In this document: one piece after another, positions 41,676-50,977 of the stretch
Layout of the letters: every line of letters starts with the position of its first letter
Position numbering within the stretch: the stretch's first letter is position 1
NCBI GenBank assembly: GCA_021845805.1
Contig: JAJZVD010000018.1
Location: 1 to 54,753 of the forward strand
Direction: 5' to 3'
From: Pseudomonadota bacterium
GTDB taxonomy: Bacteria; Pseudomonadota; Alphaproteobacteria; Rhodobacterales; Rhodobacteraceae
Length of the DNA stretch: 54,753 nucleotides
Notes under the pieces: generated by a model
Told to the model about the DNA's origin: nothing
The model's input: only the letters and a program-made list of their open reading frames with translations
Database searches by the model: none
Program-made: the position numbers and the translations under genes

Positions 41676-42755
41676 TCAGTTCGCAGCGAGCCACGAGTTG
41701 AAGCGCTGTTCCAGCTCGGTGCCGTGGTCAGCCCAGAACGCCGAATCCACCGTGGTGGAGTTCTTCATGTTGTCCGGGTTCGTCGGCATGTTCGGGCCCA
41801 TGTCGGTCACGCCGTCATGGAACTTGCCAACCAGCGGGTTCGACGACTTGCGCGCCGGGCCGTAGGCGATCCACTTCGCCTGCTCGGCCAGCTGCGCGGT
41901 CGAGGTGGCGAACTTGACGTATTCCATCGCCTCCTTCATGTGCGGGGCGCCCTTCGGGATCACGAACAGGTCCCATTCCATCACCTGGCCATCCCAGACG
42001 ATCTTGAACGGTTTCTTGTCGTTCACGGCCGCGTCGAACAGACGGCCGTTATAGGCGGTGGTCATCGCCACTTCGCCGTCGGCCAGCAGTTGCGGCGGCT
42101 GCGCGCCGGCTTCCCACCACACGACATCCTTCTTGATGGTGTCGAGCTTCTTGAAGGCGCGATCCACGCCTTCCGGCGTCCCCAGAACCTTGTAGACATC
42201 GGCCGCGGGCACGCCATCGGCCATCAGCGCCAGTTCCAGGTTCACCTTGGCGCCCTTGCGCAGGCCGCGCTTGCCCGGGTACTTCTTCGTATCGAAGAAG
42301 TCGGCGATGGTGGTCGGCGGGCTGTCCTTGAACTTCGTCGTGTCATAGCCGTAGACGGTCGAGAACACGATCGACGCCACGGCGCAACCCGGCAGAGCGC
42401 CCGGCAGGAAATCCTGCGCGGCAGGGGTGCCATCGGGGGCGGGCGGCAGATCCTTCGGATCGATCGGAACGATCAGGCCTTCGTCGCAGTAGCGGATCGC
42501 ATCCGACATTTCCACGTCGGCCACGTCGGTGGTGACGTTACCCGCCTCCACCTGCGCCTTCAGGGGCGTGGCAGGGTTGTCGGCGTCGATCATGTTCACG
42601 TCGATGCCGGTCTTTGCGGTGAACGGCTTGTCGTAGGCTTCAACCTGGCTCTTGCCGTAGGCGCCGCCCCAGGACACCACGTTGATTGTCGTCTGGGCAT
42701 GGGCGCCAACGGCCAGTGCCGTCAGCGCGGTCGAAAGGTAGATCGCTTTCTTCAT
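41676..42755 (-). CDS. Extracellular solute-binding protein, PotD/PotF-like
   Basis: A 359-residue periplasmic binding protein. Signal peptide residues 1-20 (ending GAHA|Q). The mature start TTINVVSWGGAYGKSQVEAYDKPFTAKTGIDVNM is characteristic of polyamine-binding proteins (family 1 ABC-SBP). Later motifs are SDAIRYCDEGLIVP, TTIADFFDTKKYPGKRGL and KPFKIVWDGQVMEWDLFVIPKGAPH. ATG 42755 opens the signal peptide. With the PotA, PotB and PotC-like neighbours it forms a complete importer; spermidine, putrescine or another cationic/guanidino compound is the probable ligand. Confidence 0.92.
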   Translation of the reverse strand: MKKAIYLSTALTALAVGAHAQTTINVVSWGGAYGKSQVEAYDKPFTAKTGIDVNMIDADNPATPLKAQVEAGNVTTDVADVEMSDAIRYCDEGLIVPIDPKDLPPAPDGTPAAQDFLPGALPGCAVASIVFSTVYGYDTTKFKDSPPTTIADFFDTKKYPGKRGLRKGAKVNLELALMADGVPAADVYKVLGTPEGVDRAFKKLDTIKKDVVWWEAGAQPPQLLADGEVAMTTAYNGRLFDAAVNDKKPFKIVWDGQVMEWDLFVIPKGAPHMKEAMEYVKFATSTAQLAEQAKWIAYGPARKSSNPLVGKFHDGVTDMGPNMPTNPDNMKNSTTVDSAFWADHGTELEQRFNSWLAAN

Positions 42756-42826
42756 TGTCGTCTCCCGTGTTGTCGTCTGTTTTTCACTCGTATCGCGCGT
42801 GTCGTTGCACGCCCGGTCCTGCGGAC

Positions 42827-43939
42827 TCACATCGGATCGAGCGCGCGGGCGTCCTGCGGGGCCCAGCCGATGCTGATCTTTTCGCCCGGCATCAATCGGC
42901 GCTGCCCGGTGGTGTTGCGGTTCTTGATCACGAAGTCATCGCTTCCCGCCACGCGCAGGCGGGTGCGGAACAGATCGCCCATGTAGATGAACTCCAGAAC
43001 CTCGGCCTCGATCGTATGGGCGCCCGGCGGCAGAAGGTCGGGGCGGAACTCGATCCGCTCGGGGCGGATCGACACGAGCGTCTTCTGGCCCTGCTTCGTC
43101 ACGTTCACCGGGGTCGCGTCGATCAGCTCGCCCGTGGCCAGACGCACGGTGGCCCGCCCGCCCTCGATGCCCTCGACAGTGCCGGGAAGCTTGTTGTTCT
43201 CGCCGATGAACTGGGCCACGAAGCTGTTCTGGGGCTGTTCGTAAAGCTCGGCAGGGGCGGCAAGCTGCTGGATGCGGCCATCGTTGAACACCGCGATCCG
43301 GTCGCTCATGGTCAGCGCCTCGCTCTGGTCGTGCGTGACATAGACCACGGTGATGCCAAGGCTTTCGTGCAGGTGCTTGATCTCGAACTGCATGTGTTCG
43401 CGCAATTGCTTGTCAAGCGCGCCAAGCGGCTCGTCCATCAGGACAAGCTGGGGCTCGAACACCAGCGCGCGCGCCAGCGCGATCCGCTGCTGCTGGCCAC
43501 CCGAAAGCTGGGCAGGCCGCCGGTTGCCGAAGGCGCCCATCTGCACCATGTCCAGCGCGCGCCTGATCTTGGCCTCGCGCTCGGCCTTGCCCATCCCGCG
43601 CACTTCCAGCGGGAAGGCCAGGTTCTCGTTCACCGTCATGTGCGGGAACAGGGCGTAGTTCTGGAACACCATGCCGATCCCGCGCTTGTGCGGGGGCACC
43701 ATGTTGATCGGGCGCCCGTCCAGCCGGATCTCGCCATGCGTGGCGGTCTCGAACCCGGCCAGCATCATCAGGCAGGTCGTCTTGCCCGACCCCGAGGGCC
43801 CGAGCATCGTCAGGAATTCACCCTTCGCGATGGTCAGGTTCAGTTCCTTGACGACGAGCGTTTCCCCGTCATAGCTTTTCTGAACGCGGTCGAACTCGAC
43901 GAACGCGTCGCCCTTGGCTGGTTGGGCCACTGGCAGCAT
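42827..43939 (-). CDS. ABC transporter ATP-binding protein, PotA-like
   Basis: A 370-residue ATPase. Walker [11 protein letters not shown]-loop [13 protein letters not shown], signature [16 protein letters not shown], Walker [13 protein letters not shown] and switch [13 protein letters not shown] are in order. A C-terminal TOBE/OB regulatory domain (from about residue 260: [16 protein letters not shown]) is present, as in PotA. Start is uncertain: AGGGAG lies directly against the ATG at 43939, too close for use, whereas a GTG three codons on (43930; VAQPAKGD) has good spacing. It heads the operon ATPase-SBP-permease-permease. Confidence 0.93.
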   Translation of the reverse strand: MLPVAQPAKGDAFVEFDRVQKSYDGETLVVKELNLTIAKGEFLTMLGPSGSGKTTCLMMLAGFETATHGEIRLDGRPINMVPPHKRGIGMVFQNYALFPHMTVNENLAFPLEVRGMGKAEREAKIRRALDMVQMGAFGNRRPAQLSGGQQQRIALARALVFEPQLVLMDEPLGALDKQLREHMQFEIKHLHESLGITVVYVTHDQSEALTMSDRIAVFNDGRIQQLAAPAELYEQPQNSFVAQFIGENNKLPGTVEGIEGGRATVRLATGELIDATPVNVTKQGQKTLVSIRPERIEFRPDLLPPGAHTIEAEVLEFIYMGDLFRTRLRVAGSDDFVIKNRNTTGQRRLMPGEKISIGWAPQDARALDPM

Positions 43940-44180
43940 CTCCCTGGTTGTTGTCCCGCAGTCATGCCGCGGTTGTGAGAGCCGACTTAAGCGGAACGAG
44001 GCATGCATTGCAACGGCCATGAACGAATTCCCGCGGACAGGCGCCAGGCGCACGGTTTTCCGGCAGGACCACCGCGACCTGCCGGGAAACCCGGCGCATC
44101 CGGCGCTGCGGCAAGGGAAACGGGCGGTTCCCACAGCCTCGCCTGCCCCCCGCCACGGCAGCCCTCCTGCGCGGGCGCGA

Positions 44181-44201
44181 CCTGCGGCAACCTGCCGCAG
44201 G
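44181..44201. other. Perfect hairpin in the tRNA-Leu to potA-like interval
   Basis: CCTGCGGCA-ACC-TGCCGCAGG is a 9-bp perfect stem with a 3-nt loop, 26 nt beyond the tRNA-Leu terminator. The 340-bp gap 43940-44279 has no gene I can support; it should hold the promoter of the importer operon. Confidence 0.5.
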
Positions 44202-44218
44202 GGCCGGTACGACGCAGC

Positions 44219-44246
44219 AAACAAAAACGCAGCCCTGCGGCTGCGT
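44219..44246 (-). terminator. Intrinsic terminator of tRNA-Leu
   Basis: On the minus strand ACGCAGCC-GCAG-GGCTGCGT (44246-44227) forms an 8-bp stem with a 4-nt loop, followed by TTTTTGTTT (to 44219). It lies 34 nt downstream of the tRNA 3' end and is a textbook Rho-independent terminator. Confidence 0.9.
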
Positions 44247-44279
44247 GTCGGGGCGGCTGCCCCCGGACGTTCAAGAAGA

Positions 44280-44366
44280 TGGTGCGGATGAAAGGACTCG
44301 AACCTTCACGGGAGTTACCCCACAGCGACCTCAACGCTGCGCGTCTACCAATTCCGCCACATCCGC
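44280..44366 (-). tRNA. tRNA-Leu (anticodon GAG)
   Basis: An 87-nt class II tRNA. Acceptor GCGGATG (from 44366) pairs with CATCCGC; the anticodon stem CAGCG/CGCTG encloses TTGAGGT with anticodon GAG; a long variable arm (TGGGGTAACTCCCG) is present, and the T loop is GGTTCGAGTCC. Discriminator A and encoded CCA end at 44280. Confidence 0.96.
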
Positions 44367-44633
44367 ATGATTTGGCTTGGTGGCGGGGTTCTTAGCGGAG
44401 CCGCGGGGCGAAGGAAAGGGGTTTCTTCGCCCCGTGATGCTGCCCTCCGGGCCGGCGCGCGAATCGGCGCGCCCGACCGGGCCGGTCGGCGTGGCGACCC
44501 GGCAGAGGGTTGCAAACCGCTTGTGGTTTCCCGCAAGTCTCCGGCAAGGATTTTCGGATAGACTACTGGCCCGGGATGCGCAGCACCCCGGGTGCCGCAT
44601 CGGCGGCGGCGGGTCTGCGCGGCGGAGAGACGG

Positions 44634-45317
44634 ATGATCGAATGGCGGGTGTGGGAGGGGCTGGTGCCCTATGAAACGGCGCTGGCCGCGATGGAAGATC
44701 GCGCCGGGCGAATCGCCGCGGGCACCGCGGACGAGGCGGTCTGGCTGCTGGAGCATCCGCCGATCTACACCGCGGGCACCAGCGCCCGGCCCGAGGACCT
44801 GACCGACCCCGGCCGGTTCCCCGTCTACAGCGCGGGGCGGGGCGGGCAGTATACCTATCACGGGCCCGGGCAGCGGGTGGTCTATGTGATGCTCGACCTC
44901 AATCGCCGCGGCCGTGACGTGCGCCGCTTCGTGAGCCTGCTGGAAGCCTGGGTGATCGCCACGCTGGCCGAATTCGGGGTGAAGGGCGAAACCCGCGCCG
45001 GTCGTGTCGGCGTCTGGGTCGTGCGCCCCGACAAGCCCGCCAACCCCGACGGCACACCGCGCGAAGACAAGATCGCTGCCATCGGCGTGAAACTGCGCCG
45101 CTGGGTCAGCTTTCACGGCATCTCGGTGAACGTCGAACCCGACCTGGGCCATTTTGGCGGGATCGTCCCCTGCGGCATCCGCGAGCATGGGGTGACAAGC
45201 CTTGTCGACCTTGGCCTGCCGGTGCGGATGGAGGACGTGGACGTGGCGCTGCGGGTGGCCTTCGACCGGGTGCTGGGCGCGGCGCCGCCCGCAGCCGAAG
45301 CACCCTCGCAGGGTTGA
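44634..45317 (+). CDS. lipB: Octanoyltransferase (lipoyl synthesis)
   Basis: A 227-residue enzyme that moves octanoyl from ACP to lipoyl domains. Signature blocks: [12 protein letters not shown] (40-51), [21 protein letters not shown] (69-89; the GGxxTYHGPGQ motif), [16 protein letters not shown] with catalytic Lys153, and [14 protein letters not shown] with catalytic Cys180. GCGGAGAGAC gives a reasonable ribosome-binding site before ATG 44634. The 267-bp gap after tRNA-Leu shows no other gene. Transcribed alone, upstream of cycA. Confidence 0.96.
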   Translation: MIEWRVWEGLVPYETALAAMEDRAGRIAAGTADEAVWLLEHPPIYTAGTSARPEDLTDPGRFPVYSAGRGGQYTYHGPGQRVVYVMLDLNRRGRDVRRFVSLLEAWVIATLAEFGVKGETRAGRVGVWVVRPDKPANPDGTPREDKIAAIGVKLRRWVSFHGISVNVEPDLGHFGGIVPCGIREHGVTSLVDLGLPVRMEDVDVALRVAFDRVLGAAPPAAEAPSQG

Positions 45318-45384
45318 GATACGGCATATTCGCGCCAAAACGATGTAACAGGCAGTGTTCTGCCGCAACGAAAGGATGAACCGC

Positions 45385-45822
45385 ATGAAGACGCATATCA
45401 TCGCAGCCCTTGGCCTTCTGGCTCTGGCCACCCCTGCCCTTGCCGACGGCGACGCCACGAAGGGCGAGCAGGTGTTCAACAAGTGCAAGGCCTGCCACTC
45501 GATCATCAAGCCGGACGGGACGCCGGTGGTGAAGGGCGGCATGGTCGGCCCCAACCTGTACGGCGTGATCGGCCGCGCCGCGGCCTCGGGCATGGCCGCG
45601 AACGGCAAGCCCTTCAACTATGGCACCGGGCTGCAGGCGATGGGCAAGGACGGGGTCGTCTGGACCCAGGCGCTGGTCGCCGAATACGTCAAGAACCCGA
45701 CCGCCTTCGTGCATGAAAAGACCGGCGACAACAGCCTGCGGTCCAACATGTCGTTCATGCTGGCGCAGGGCGGCGAGGACGTGGCGGCCTACCTCGCATC
45801 GGTTGCCCCTGCGTCGAATTGA
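45385..45822 (+). CDS. cycA: Cytochrome c2 / c550
   Basis: A 145-residue periplasmic electron carrier. Signal peptide 1-20 (ALA|DGD); heme motif CKACH at 34-38; axial Met at about residue 122 in SNMSFML; C-terminal helix GGEDVAAYLASV. The mature sequence (GDATKGEQVFNKCKACHSIIKPDGT, GPNLYGVIGRAA) closely resembles Rhodobacter cytochrome c2 and Paracoccus c550. It carries electrons from the bc1 complex to the aa3 or cbb3 oxidase. AAAGGA precedes ATG 45385. Its position directly upstream of ctaD repeats the Paracoccus cycA-ctaDII arrangement. Confidence 0.92.
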   Translation: MKTHIIAALGLLALATPALADGDATKGEQVFNKCKACHSIIKPDGTPVVKGGMVGPNLYGVIGRAAASGMAANGKPFNYGTGLQAMGKDGVVWTQALVAEYVKNPTAFVHEKTGDNSLRSNMSFMLAQGGEDVAAYLASVAPASN

Positions 45823-45865
45823 CGCTGCGCTTGCCCCGCAAATCCGCCGGGTATCTGGACATTTC

Positions 45866-45879
45866 TTGATACAGATCAA
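45866..45879. promoter_or_regulatory. Perfect FNR/FnrL-type box upstream of ctaD
   Basis: TTGAT-ACAG-ATCAA matches the FNR-family consensus at all ten conserved positions. Its centre is 112 nt before the ctaD ATG and about 50 nt after the cycA stop. In Rhodobacteraceae this site is read by FnrL (low oxygen) and sometimes by Nnr/DNR. Whether it activates or represses ctaD depends on where transcription starts, which I cannot see. Confidence 0.75.
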
Positions 45880-45984
45880 CGTGGGTGATTGCCGCGGGGC
45901 AAGCGACCTTCTAAAAGCCGGTGCTAGAGAGGGCGCGGGAAAGCCACCCGCGGCCCCATATCGTCAAGGGAACGGGAGGCGAGC

Positions 45985-47670
45985 ATGGCCGACGCAGCCA
46001 TACATGGCCACGACGGACACGAATCCAAGGGGTTCTTCACCCGCTGGTTCATGTCCACCAACCACAAGGACATCGGGATCCTGTATCTGTTCACCGCCGG
46101 TGCGGTGGGCCTGGTCTCGGTGATCTTCACCGTCTACATGCGGATGGAACTGATGTATCCGGGCGTGCAGTACATGTGCGCCGAAGGGATGCGTCTTTGG
46201 CCGTCGTCGGCGCCCTGTACGCCCGACGGGCACATGTGGAACGTGATCATCACCGCTCACGGCATCCTGATGATGTTCTTCGTGGTGATTCCGGCGCTCT
46301 TCGGGGGCTTCGGCAACTACTTCATGCCGCTGCACATCGGGGCGCCCGACATGGCGTTCCCGCGGATGAACAACCTCAGCTTCTGGCTTTATGTGGCCGG
46401 CACGGCGCTGGCGGTCTGTTCGCTCTTCGCACCGGGCGGCGACAACCAGCCGGGCTCGGGCATCGGCTGGGTGCTTTATCCGCCGCTGTCGGTGAAGGAG
46501 GGCGGCTATTCGACCGACCTCGCGCTTTTCGCGGTGCACCTGTCGGGCGCCTCGTCGATCCTCGGCGCCATCAACATGATCACCACCTTCCTGAACATGC
46601 GCGCCCCGGGCATGACGCTGCACAAGGTGCCGCTGTTCCCGTGGTCGATCTTCGTCACCGCGTGGCTGATCCTGCTGTCGCTGCCGGTCCTGGCCGGTGC
46701 GATCACCATGCTGATCACCGACCGCAACTTCGGGACGACCTTCTTCGACCCGGCCGGCGGGGGTGACCCTGTGCTGTACCAGCACATCCTGTGGTTCTTC
46801 GGCCACCCGGAAGTGTACATCATCATCGTGCCGGCCTTCGGCATCATCAGCCACGTCATCTCGGCCTTCTCGAAAAAGCCGATCTTCGGCTACCTGCCGA
46901 TGGTCTACGCGATGGTGGCGATCGCCGTTCTGGGCTTCGTGGTGTGGGCGCACCACATGTACACCGTGGGTCTCAGCCTGACGCAGCAAAGCTACTTCAT
47001 GCTGGCCACCATGGTCATCGCGGTGCCGACCGGCGTGAAGGTGTTCAGCTGGATCGCGACGATGTGGGGCGGCTCGATCGAGTTCAAGACGCCGATGCTG
47101 TTCGCCTTCGGCTTCCTGTTCCTCTTCACCGTGGGCGGCGTGACGGGCGTGATGCTCAGCCAGGCTGCGGTGGACCGGGCCTACCAGGATACCTACTTCG
47201 TCGTGGCGCACTTCCACTATGTGATGAGCCTCGGCGCCGTCTACGGCATCTTCGCCGGTGTCTACTTCTGGATCGGCAAGATGTCGGGCCGTCAATACCC
47301 GGAATGGGCGGGCAAGCTGCACTTTGCGCTGATGTTCATCGGCTCGAACCTGACGTTCTTCCCGCAGCACTTCCTGGGCCGTCAGGGCATGCCGCGCCGC
47401 TACATCGACTACCCCGAGGCGTTCGCGCACTGGAACTACGTCTCGTCGATCGGTGCGTTCATCGGCTTCGCCTCGTTCGTGTGGTTCATCGGCCTGGTGT
47501 TCTATACCCTGCTGGCGGGCCGCCGCGTGACCGAGCCGAACTACTGGCACCAGGAATACGCCGACTCGCTGGAATGGACGCTGACCAACCCGCCGCCCGA
47601 GCACACGTTCGAAGTGCTGCCCAAGCCCGCGGACTGGGACCAGACCCTGAAGCACGGGTTGCACCACTGA
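45985..47670 (+). CDS. ctaD: Cytochrome c oxidase subunit I (aa3 type)
   Basis: A 561-residue heme-copper oxidase with twelve membrane helices. Low-spin heme ligands are His92 (TAHGILMMF) and His411; heme a3 ligand His409 (VVAHFHYVM). CuB ligands are His274 with cross-linked Tyr278 (FFGHPEVYI), His323 and His324 (VWAHHMYT). D-channel Asp122 and Asn129-130 ([10 protein letters not shown]), Glu276 and K-channel Lys352 are all present, so it is an A1-type proton pump. ACGGGAGG precedes the ATG. Subunits II and III are not in the window, as in Paracoccus where ctaD is separate. Confidence 0.98.
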   Translation: MADAAIHGHDGHESKGFFTRWFMSTNHKDIGILYLFTAGAVGLVSVIFTVYMRMELMYPGVQYMCAEGMRLWPSSAPCTPDGHMWNVIITAHGILMMFFVVIPALFGGFGNYFMPLHIGAPDMAFPRMNNLSFWLYVAGTALAVCSLFAPGGDNQPGSGIGWVLYPPLSVKEGGYSTDLALFAVHLSGASSILGAINMITTFLNMRAPGMTLHKVPLFPWSIFVTAWLILLSLPVLAGAITMLITDRNFGTTFFDPAGGGDPVLYQHILWFFGHPEVYIIIVPAFGIISHVISAFSKKPIFGYLPMVYAMVAIAVLGFVVWAHHMYTVGLSLTQQSYFMLATMVIAVPTGVKVFSWIATMWGGSIEFKTPMLFAFGFLFLFTVGGVTGVMLSQAAVDRAYQDTYFVVAHFHYVMSLGAVYGIFAGVYFWIGKMSGRQYPEWAGKLHFALMFIGSNLTFFPQHFLGRQGMPRRYIDYPEAFAHWNYVSSIGAFIGFASFVWFIGLVFYTLLAGRRVTEPNYWHQEYADSLEWTLTNPPPEHTFEVLPKPADWDQTLKHGLHH

Positions 47671-48221
47671 TGCCCTACGAGTGGGTCACGACACTGCAGG
47701 AGGCCCCGGAGAAATCCGGGGCCTTTTCACAAGCGGCGCCGCACTGGGGCGCAGACGTGCCGCCCCTGGCGGAACTGCACGCCTGGCCAAACCGGTCGCT
47801 GCCGCGAAAGGGCTTTGCGACGGTGATCCTGATGACGGCGGGGCTACTGCTGGTGCCGCTTCTGGCCCTTCTGGGCACGCCAGAGGTCTGGGGCATCCTG
47901 CCCTTTCTGATGGTGACGGTGGGCGGGTTGTGGCTTGCGTTCCGCACCAGCTATGCCAGCGGCAAGCTGATCGAACAGGTCCGCTTCTGGCCTGACCGGA
48001 TCGAGATCAACCGCTTCGAGCCGCGCGGGCAGCGGCGCGACTGGTCGGCCAATCCGCACTGGGTCAGGCTCAGCCTGCATGACCAGGGCGGTCCGGTGGA
48101 AAAGTACCTGACCCTGAAGGGCGGCGGGCGCGAGGTGGAACTGGGCGCCTTCCTCAGCCCCGAGGAGCGTGAGCGCCTGAAGACCGAACTGGAACGGGTG
48201 ATCGCCCGGTTGCCGGGCTGA
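47670..48221 (+). CDS. DUF2244 family membrane protein
   Basis: A 183-residue protein. After [17 protein letters not shown] and an extra segment (residues about 18-40), the DUF2244 core starts at AWPNRSLPRKGFATVI: two close membrane helices (about 50-70 and 75-90), then a soluble C-terminal part (IEQVRFWPDRIEINRFEPRG, and LGAFLSPEERERL). Family members in Rhodobacterales usually follow ctaD and may aid oxidase assembly; that is inference. Its ATG overlaps the ctaD stop (TGATG). An intrinsic terminator for ctaD lies inside codons 11-20 of this gene. Confidence 0.8.
   Translation: MPYEWVTTLQEAPEKSGAFSQAAPHWGADVPPLAELHAWPNRSLPRKGFATVILMTAGLLLVPLLALLGTPEVWGILPFLMVTVGGLWLAFRTSYASGKLIEQVRFWPDRIEINRFEPRGQRRDWSANPHWVRLSLHDQGGPVEKYLTLKGGGREVELGAFLSPEERERLKTELERVIARLPG
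47701..47727 (+). terminator. Intrinsic terminator after ctaD, inside the DUF2244 reading frame
   Basis: AGGCCCCGG (47701-47709) and CCGGGGCCT (47716-47724) form a perfect 9-bp stem with a 6-nt loop, continuing into TTTT (47724-47727). It starts 30 nt after the ctaD stop. It fulfils the criteria of a Rho-independent terminator yet is translated as part of the DUF2244 protein. It may therefore limit DUF2244 expression, with translation of the leader deciding read-through. Confidence 0.75.
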
Positions 48222-48230
48222 CCCCCTGCC

Positions 48231-49028
48231 CTACCCGTCCCCGCGGCGACGCAGCCGCGCCTCGATCTTGCGCAGCGCCAGCGACAGCGTGACGGTCATC
48301 GCCAGATAGATCAGCGCCACCACGTTGTAGGTTTCCATGTAGCGGAAGTTCGAGGCCGCGGCGACCTTGCCAAGCTGGGTGATGTCCGTCACCCCCAGCA
48401 CCGAGACCAGGCTCGAATCCTTCACCATCGCCACGAAGTCATTGCCAAGCGGCGGCAGGATCGTGCGGAACGCCTGCGGCAGCACCACAAGGCGAAACCT
48501 CAGCCAGCGGTTCAGGCCAAGCGATTCCGCCGCCTCGATCTGGCCGCGGTCGACGGATTGAAGCCCGGCGCGGAACACCTCGGACAGGAAGGCCGAATAG
48601 GCGATCGTCAGCGCAAGGATCGCGCGCCACAGCAGCGACAGGTCGCGCGTCAGCAGGGGTTCCAGCCCCAGCGGCCCCGTCACCACCGCGTTCCACGCGG
48701 CCACCCCCATCGGCGCGACGACGAAGGCGACGTAGAGCAGAAGCACGATGATCGGCACGCCGCGGATGACCTCGACGTAGAATCGCGCGGCCTGCCGGAC
48801 CACGATCAAGCGCGCCGATCCTGCCAGCGCCAGCAACAGGCCTAGCCCCGAGGCCAGCGCAAAGGCCACCACGGTCACGAACAGCGTCAGACCGATCCCC
48901 TTCGACAGCGTGGCCAGCACCTGCGCATAGACCGCGTCCGACATGATGCGGCCCAGCATGATGGCGCCGATCCCGGCCAGGATCAGCAGCCACCAGGGAA
49001 AATCCTTGTCAGGCGAAGGCGCAGGCAT
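48231..49028 (-). CDS. Polar amino acid ABC transporter permease
   Basis: A 265-residue inner-membrane permease of the HisMQ type. Conserved pieces: GIGLTLFVTVVAFALASGLGLLLAL, YVEVIRGVPIIVLLLYVAF, LTIAYSAFLSEVFRAGLQSVDRGQIEAAESLGL (EAA loop) and VLPQAFRTILPPLGNDFVAMVKDSSLVSVLG. It lies downstream of the binding-protein gene with a 45-nt gap. No ATPase gene is adjacent, so it must use one encoded elsewhere. The single permease would homodimerise. Confidence 0.94.
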   Translation of the reverse strand: MPAPSPDKDFPWWLLILAGIGAIMLGRIMSDAVYAQVLATLSKGIGLTLFVTVVAFALASGLGLLLALAGSARLIVVRQAARFYVEVIRGVPIIVLLLYVAFVVAPMGVAAWNAVVTGPLGLEPLLTRDLSLLWRAILALTIAYSAFLSEVFRAGLQSVDRGQIEAAESLGLNRWLRFRLVVLPQAFRTILPPLGNDFVAMVKDSSLVSVLGVTDITQLGKVAAASNFRYMETYNVVALIYLAMTVTLSLALRKIEARLRRRGDG

Positions 49029-49073
49029 CGGCGGGCGGGCAGGCAGCCCCCATCGGGCGGGGCGCCGCGAGCA

Positions 49074-49865
49074 TCATTGGTTCATCTTGTAATCGAGGAA
49101 CCACTTCTTGGTCAGCGCGTCGAAGGTGCCATCCGCCTTCAGCGCCGCAATGGCCGCATTGATCGGCGCCGCCAGGTGCGAGCCCTTGGGGAAGATGAAG
49201 CCGAAATCCTCGGCACCCAGCGGTCCACCCACGATCTTGTAGACCCCGGGATTGGCCGCGACATAGCCTTTGGCGGCGGTGCTGTCCGACAGCACAAGGT
49301 CCACGTCGCCCGCCTTCAGCGCCTGCAACCCCGCCCCGAACGTCTCGAAAAGCTTCACCCGCGGGTTCGCCTCGTTTCCGTCCAGCACGTCATAGACGGC
49401 GGTATAGAACGGCGTGGTGCCGGGCTGCGCCGCCACCAGCAGCTTGGGGTTCGCGGCAAAGGACTTGGCGTCGGTGAACCGGCTTTCATCCGCGCGGACC
49501 AGCATCAGCATCTCGGAATGCATGTAGGGGTCCGAGAAATCGACCTTTTCCTTGCGGTCGTCGCGGATGGTGATGCCTTCCATCCCGATGTCGTACTGCC
49601 CCTGGCTGACGGCGGGGATCATCGCGTCCCAGCTTGAGGTCTGGTAGGTCACCTTCAGGTTCAGCCGCTTTGCGATCTCGGCCATCGCGTCATATTCCCA
49701 GCCGATCGGCTGGCCCGATTTCGGGTCGACGAACTGCAGCGGCGGATAGGCGTTCTCGGTCACCACGGTGATGGCCTTGCCGCCAAGGTCGGGCAAGCCA
49801 TCGGCATGGGCCACCGTGGTCAACGCAACGGCCGCAAGGCCTGCCAGCAGGACGGTCAGTTTCAT
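49074..49865 (-). CDS. Amino acid ABC transporter substrate-binding protein
   Basis: A 263-residue family 3 binding protein. Signal peptide 1-21 (TVAHA|DG). The bilobal core shows ITVVTENAYPPLQFVD, GWEYDAMAEIAKRLNLKVTYQTSSWDAMIPAVSQGQYDIGMEGITI and RKEKVDFSDPYM, the usual order for polar amino-acid receptors. No lipobox. The specific amino acid cannot be read from sequence. It is the first gene of a two-gene operon with the permease. Confidence 0.94.
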   Translation of the reverse strand: MKLTVLLAGLAAVALTTVAHADGLPDLGGKAITVVTENAYPPLQFVDPKSGQPIGWEYDAMAEIAKRLNLKVTYQTSSWDAMIPAVSQGQYDIGMEGITIRDDRKEKVDFSDPYMHSEMLMLVRADESRFTDAKSFAANPKLLVAAQPGTTPFYTAVYDVLDGNEANPRVKLFETFGAGLQALKAGDVDLVLSDSTAAKGYVAANPGVYKIVGGPLGAEDFGFIFPKGSHLAAPINAAIAALKADGTFDALTKKWFLDYKMNQ

Positions 49866-49939
49866 CGCTTACTCCCTGTCACGAAGTCGTCACCGCAGCC
49901 TAAGCGCGCGACCTCGCGGCGTCCAGCGCGCCAGGGCGG

Positions 49940-50977
49940 TCAGGCATGCGGCTGCCCACAAACCGGGCAATCGGCGCGCCGACCCAGCACGAGCTTGCGC
50001 GTTTCGCCCCAAAGACCATCAAAGACAAGCATCTCGCCGCGCAACGTCTGGCCCGCGCCGGTCAGGTGCTTCACCGCCTCAAGCGCCATCAGCGACCCCA
50101 TGACGCCGGGCAGCGGACCCACCACCCCGGCCTCGGCGCAGGTGGGCACCAGCCCCGGCGCCGGACGGGTGGGAAAGACGCATTCGTAGCAAGGCGTTCC
50201 CCGCGCCGGATCGAAGACAGAAATCTGCCCCTCCCACTGCGTGATGGCGGCCGAGATCAGTGGCCTTGCGGCCACGAAGGCCGCGCGGTTCACCATGTAG
50301 CGGGTGTCGAAATTGTCCGATCCATCCAGGATCAGGTCATAGTCGGGAAAGATCTCCGCCGCCGTTTCGGCGGTCAGGCGCTGCTTCAGCGGCTGGACGG
50401 TGACAAAGGGGTTCAGCGCGCGCATCTGTGCCGCGGCCGAGGCCACCTTGGCCATCCCAACCCGCGCATCGGTATGGATCACCTGCCGCTGAAGGTTGCT
50501 GGCATCGACCTCGTCATCGTCGATCACCCCGATGGTGCCGACCCCCGCCGCCGCCAGATAGAGCAGCGCGGGCGCCCCAAGCCCGCCGGCCCCCACCACA
50601 AGCACCCGCGCCTCTTTCAGCGCGCGCTGGCCGGGGCCGCCGATCTCGCGCAGGAAGATGTGGCGGGCATAGCGTTCCACCTCGGCCGCGGAAAACGGCC
50701 CCTCGTCGCGCACGGGCAGGGGATGGGACCGCGCCTTCAGCCGTACGAGCACCGCCCGATAGGCCGCCACCAGCGCGACCACCCCGATCAGCACCACCCA
50801 GACCTGCGCCGAGCCTCCCGTGGCCTGCCGCAGCGGATGGCCGTCGGGCAGCACCAGATTGGCCAGGATCACACCCGCCAGCAGGCAGCCGACCATCATC
50901 GCCCGCGCCCGCATCGGCGCCTTCATCAGCCAGCCCAGGCCCCAGAGCCCCGCCGCAAAGGCCAGAACCAGGATCAT
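49940..50977 (-). CDS. HesA/MoeB/ThiF family adenylyltransferase with N-terminal membrane domain
   Basis: A 345-residue protein. Residues 1-85 contain three hydrophobic segments ([57 protein letters not shown]). The E1-like domain follows: [21 protein letters not shown], nucleotide loop [48 protein letters not shown], zinc cysteines CYEC and CPVC, and [17 protein letters not shown]. MoeB/ThiF proteins adenylate the C-terminus of ubiquitin-like sulfur carriers (MoaD, ThiS). The ATG at 50977 overlaps the dut stop by 4 nt. Membrane attachment is unusual for the enzyme class. Confidence 0.88.
   Translation of the reverse strand: MILVLAFAAGLWGLGWLMKAPMRARAMMVGCLLAGVILANLVLPDGHPLRQATGGSAQVWVVLIGVVALVAAYRAVLVRLKARSHPLPVRDEGPFSAAEVERYARHIFLREIGGPGQRALKEARVLVVGAGGLGAPALLYLAAAGVGTIGVIDDDEVDASNLQRQVIHTDARVGMAKVASAAAQMRALNPFVTVQPLKQRLTAETAAEIFPDYDLILDGSDNFDTRYMVNRAAFVAARPLISAAITQWEGQISVFDPARGTPCYECVFPTRPAPGLVPTCAEAGVVGPLPGVMGSLMALEAVKHLTGAGQTLRGEMLVFDGLWGETRKLVLGRRADCPVCGQPHA

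Noticed and set aside
43940-44279. Small protein genes in the tRNA-Leu to potA-like gap
   Set aside because: The open frames overlap terminator hairpins, lack ribosome-binding sites and have no family resemblance.
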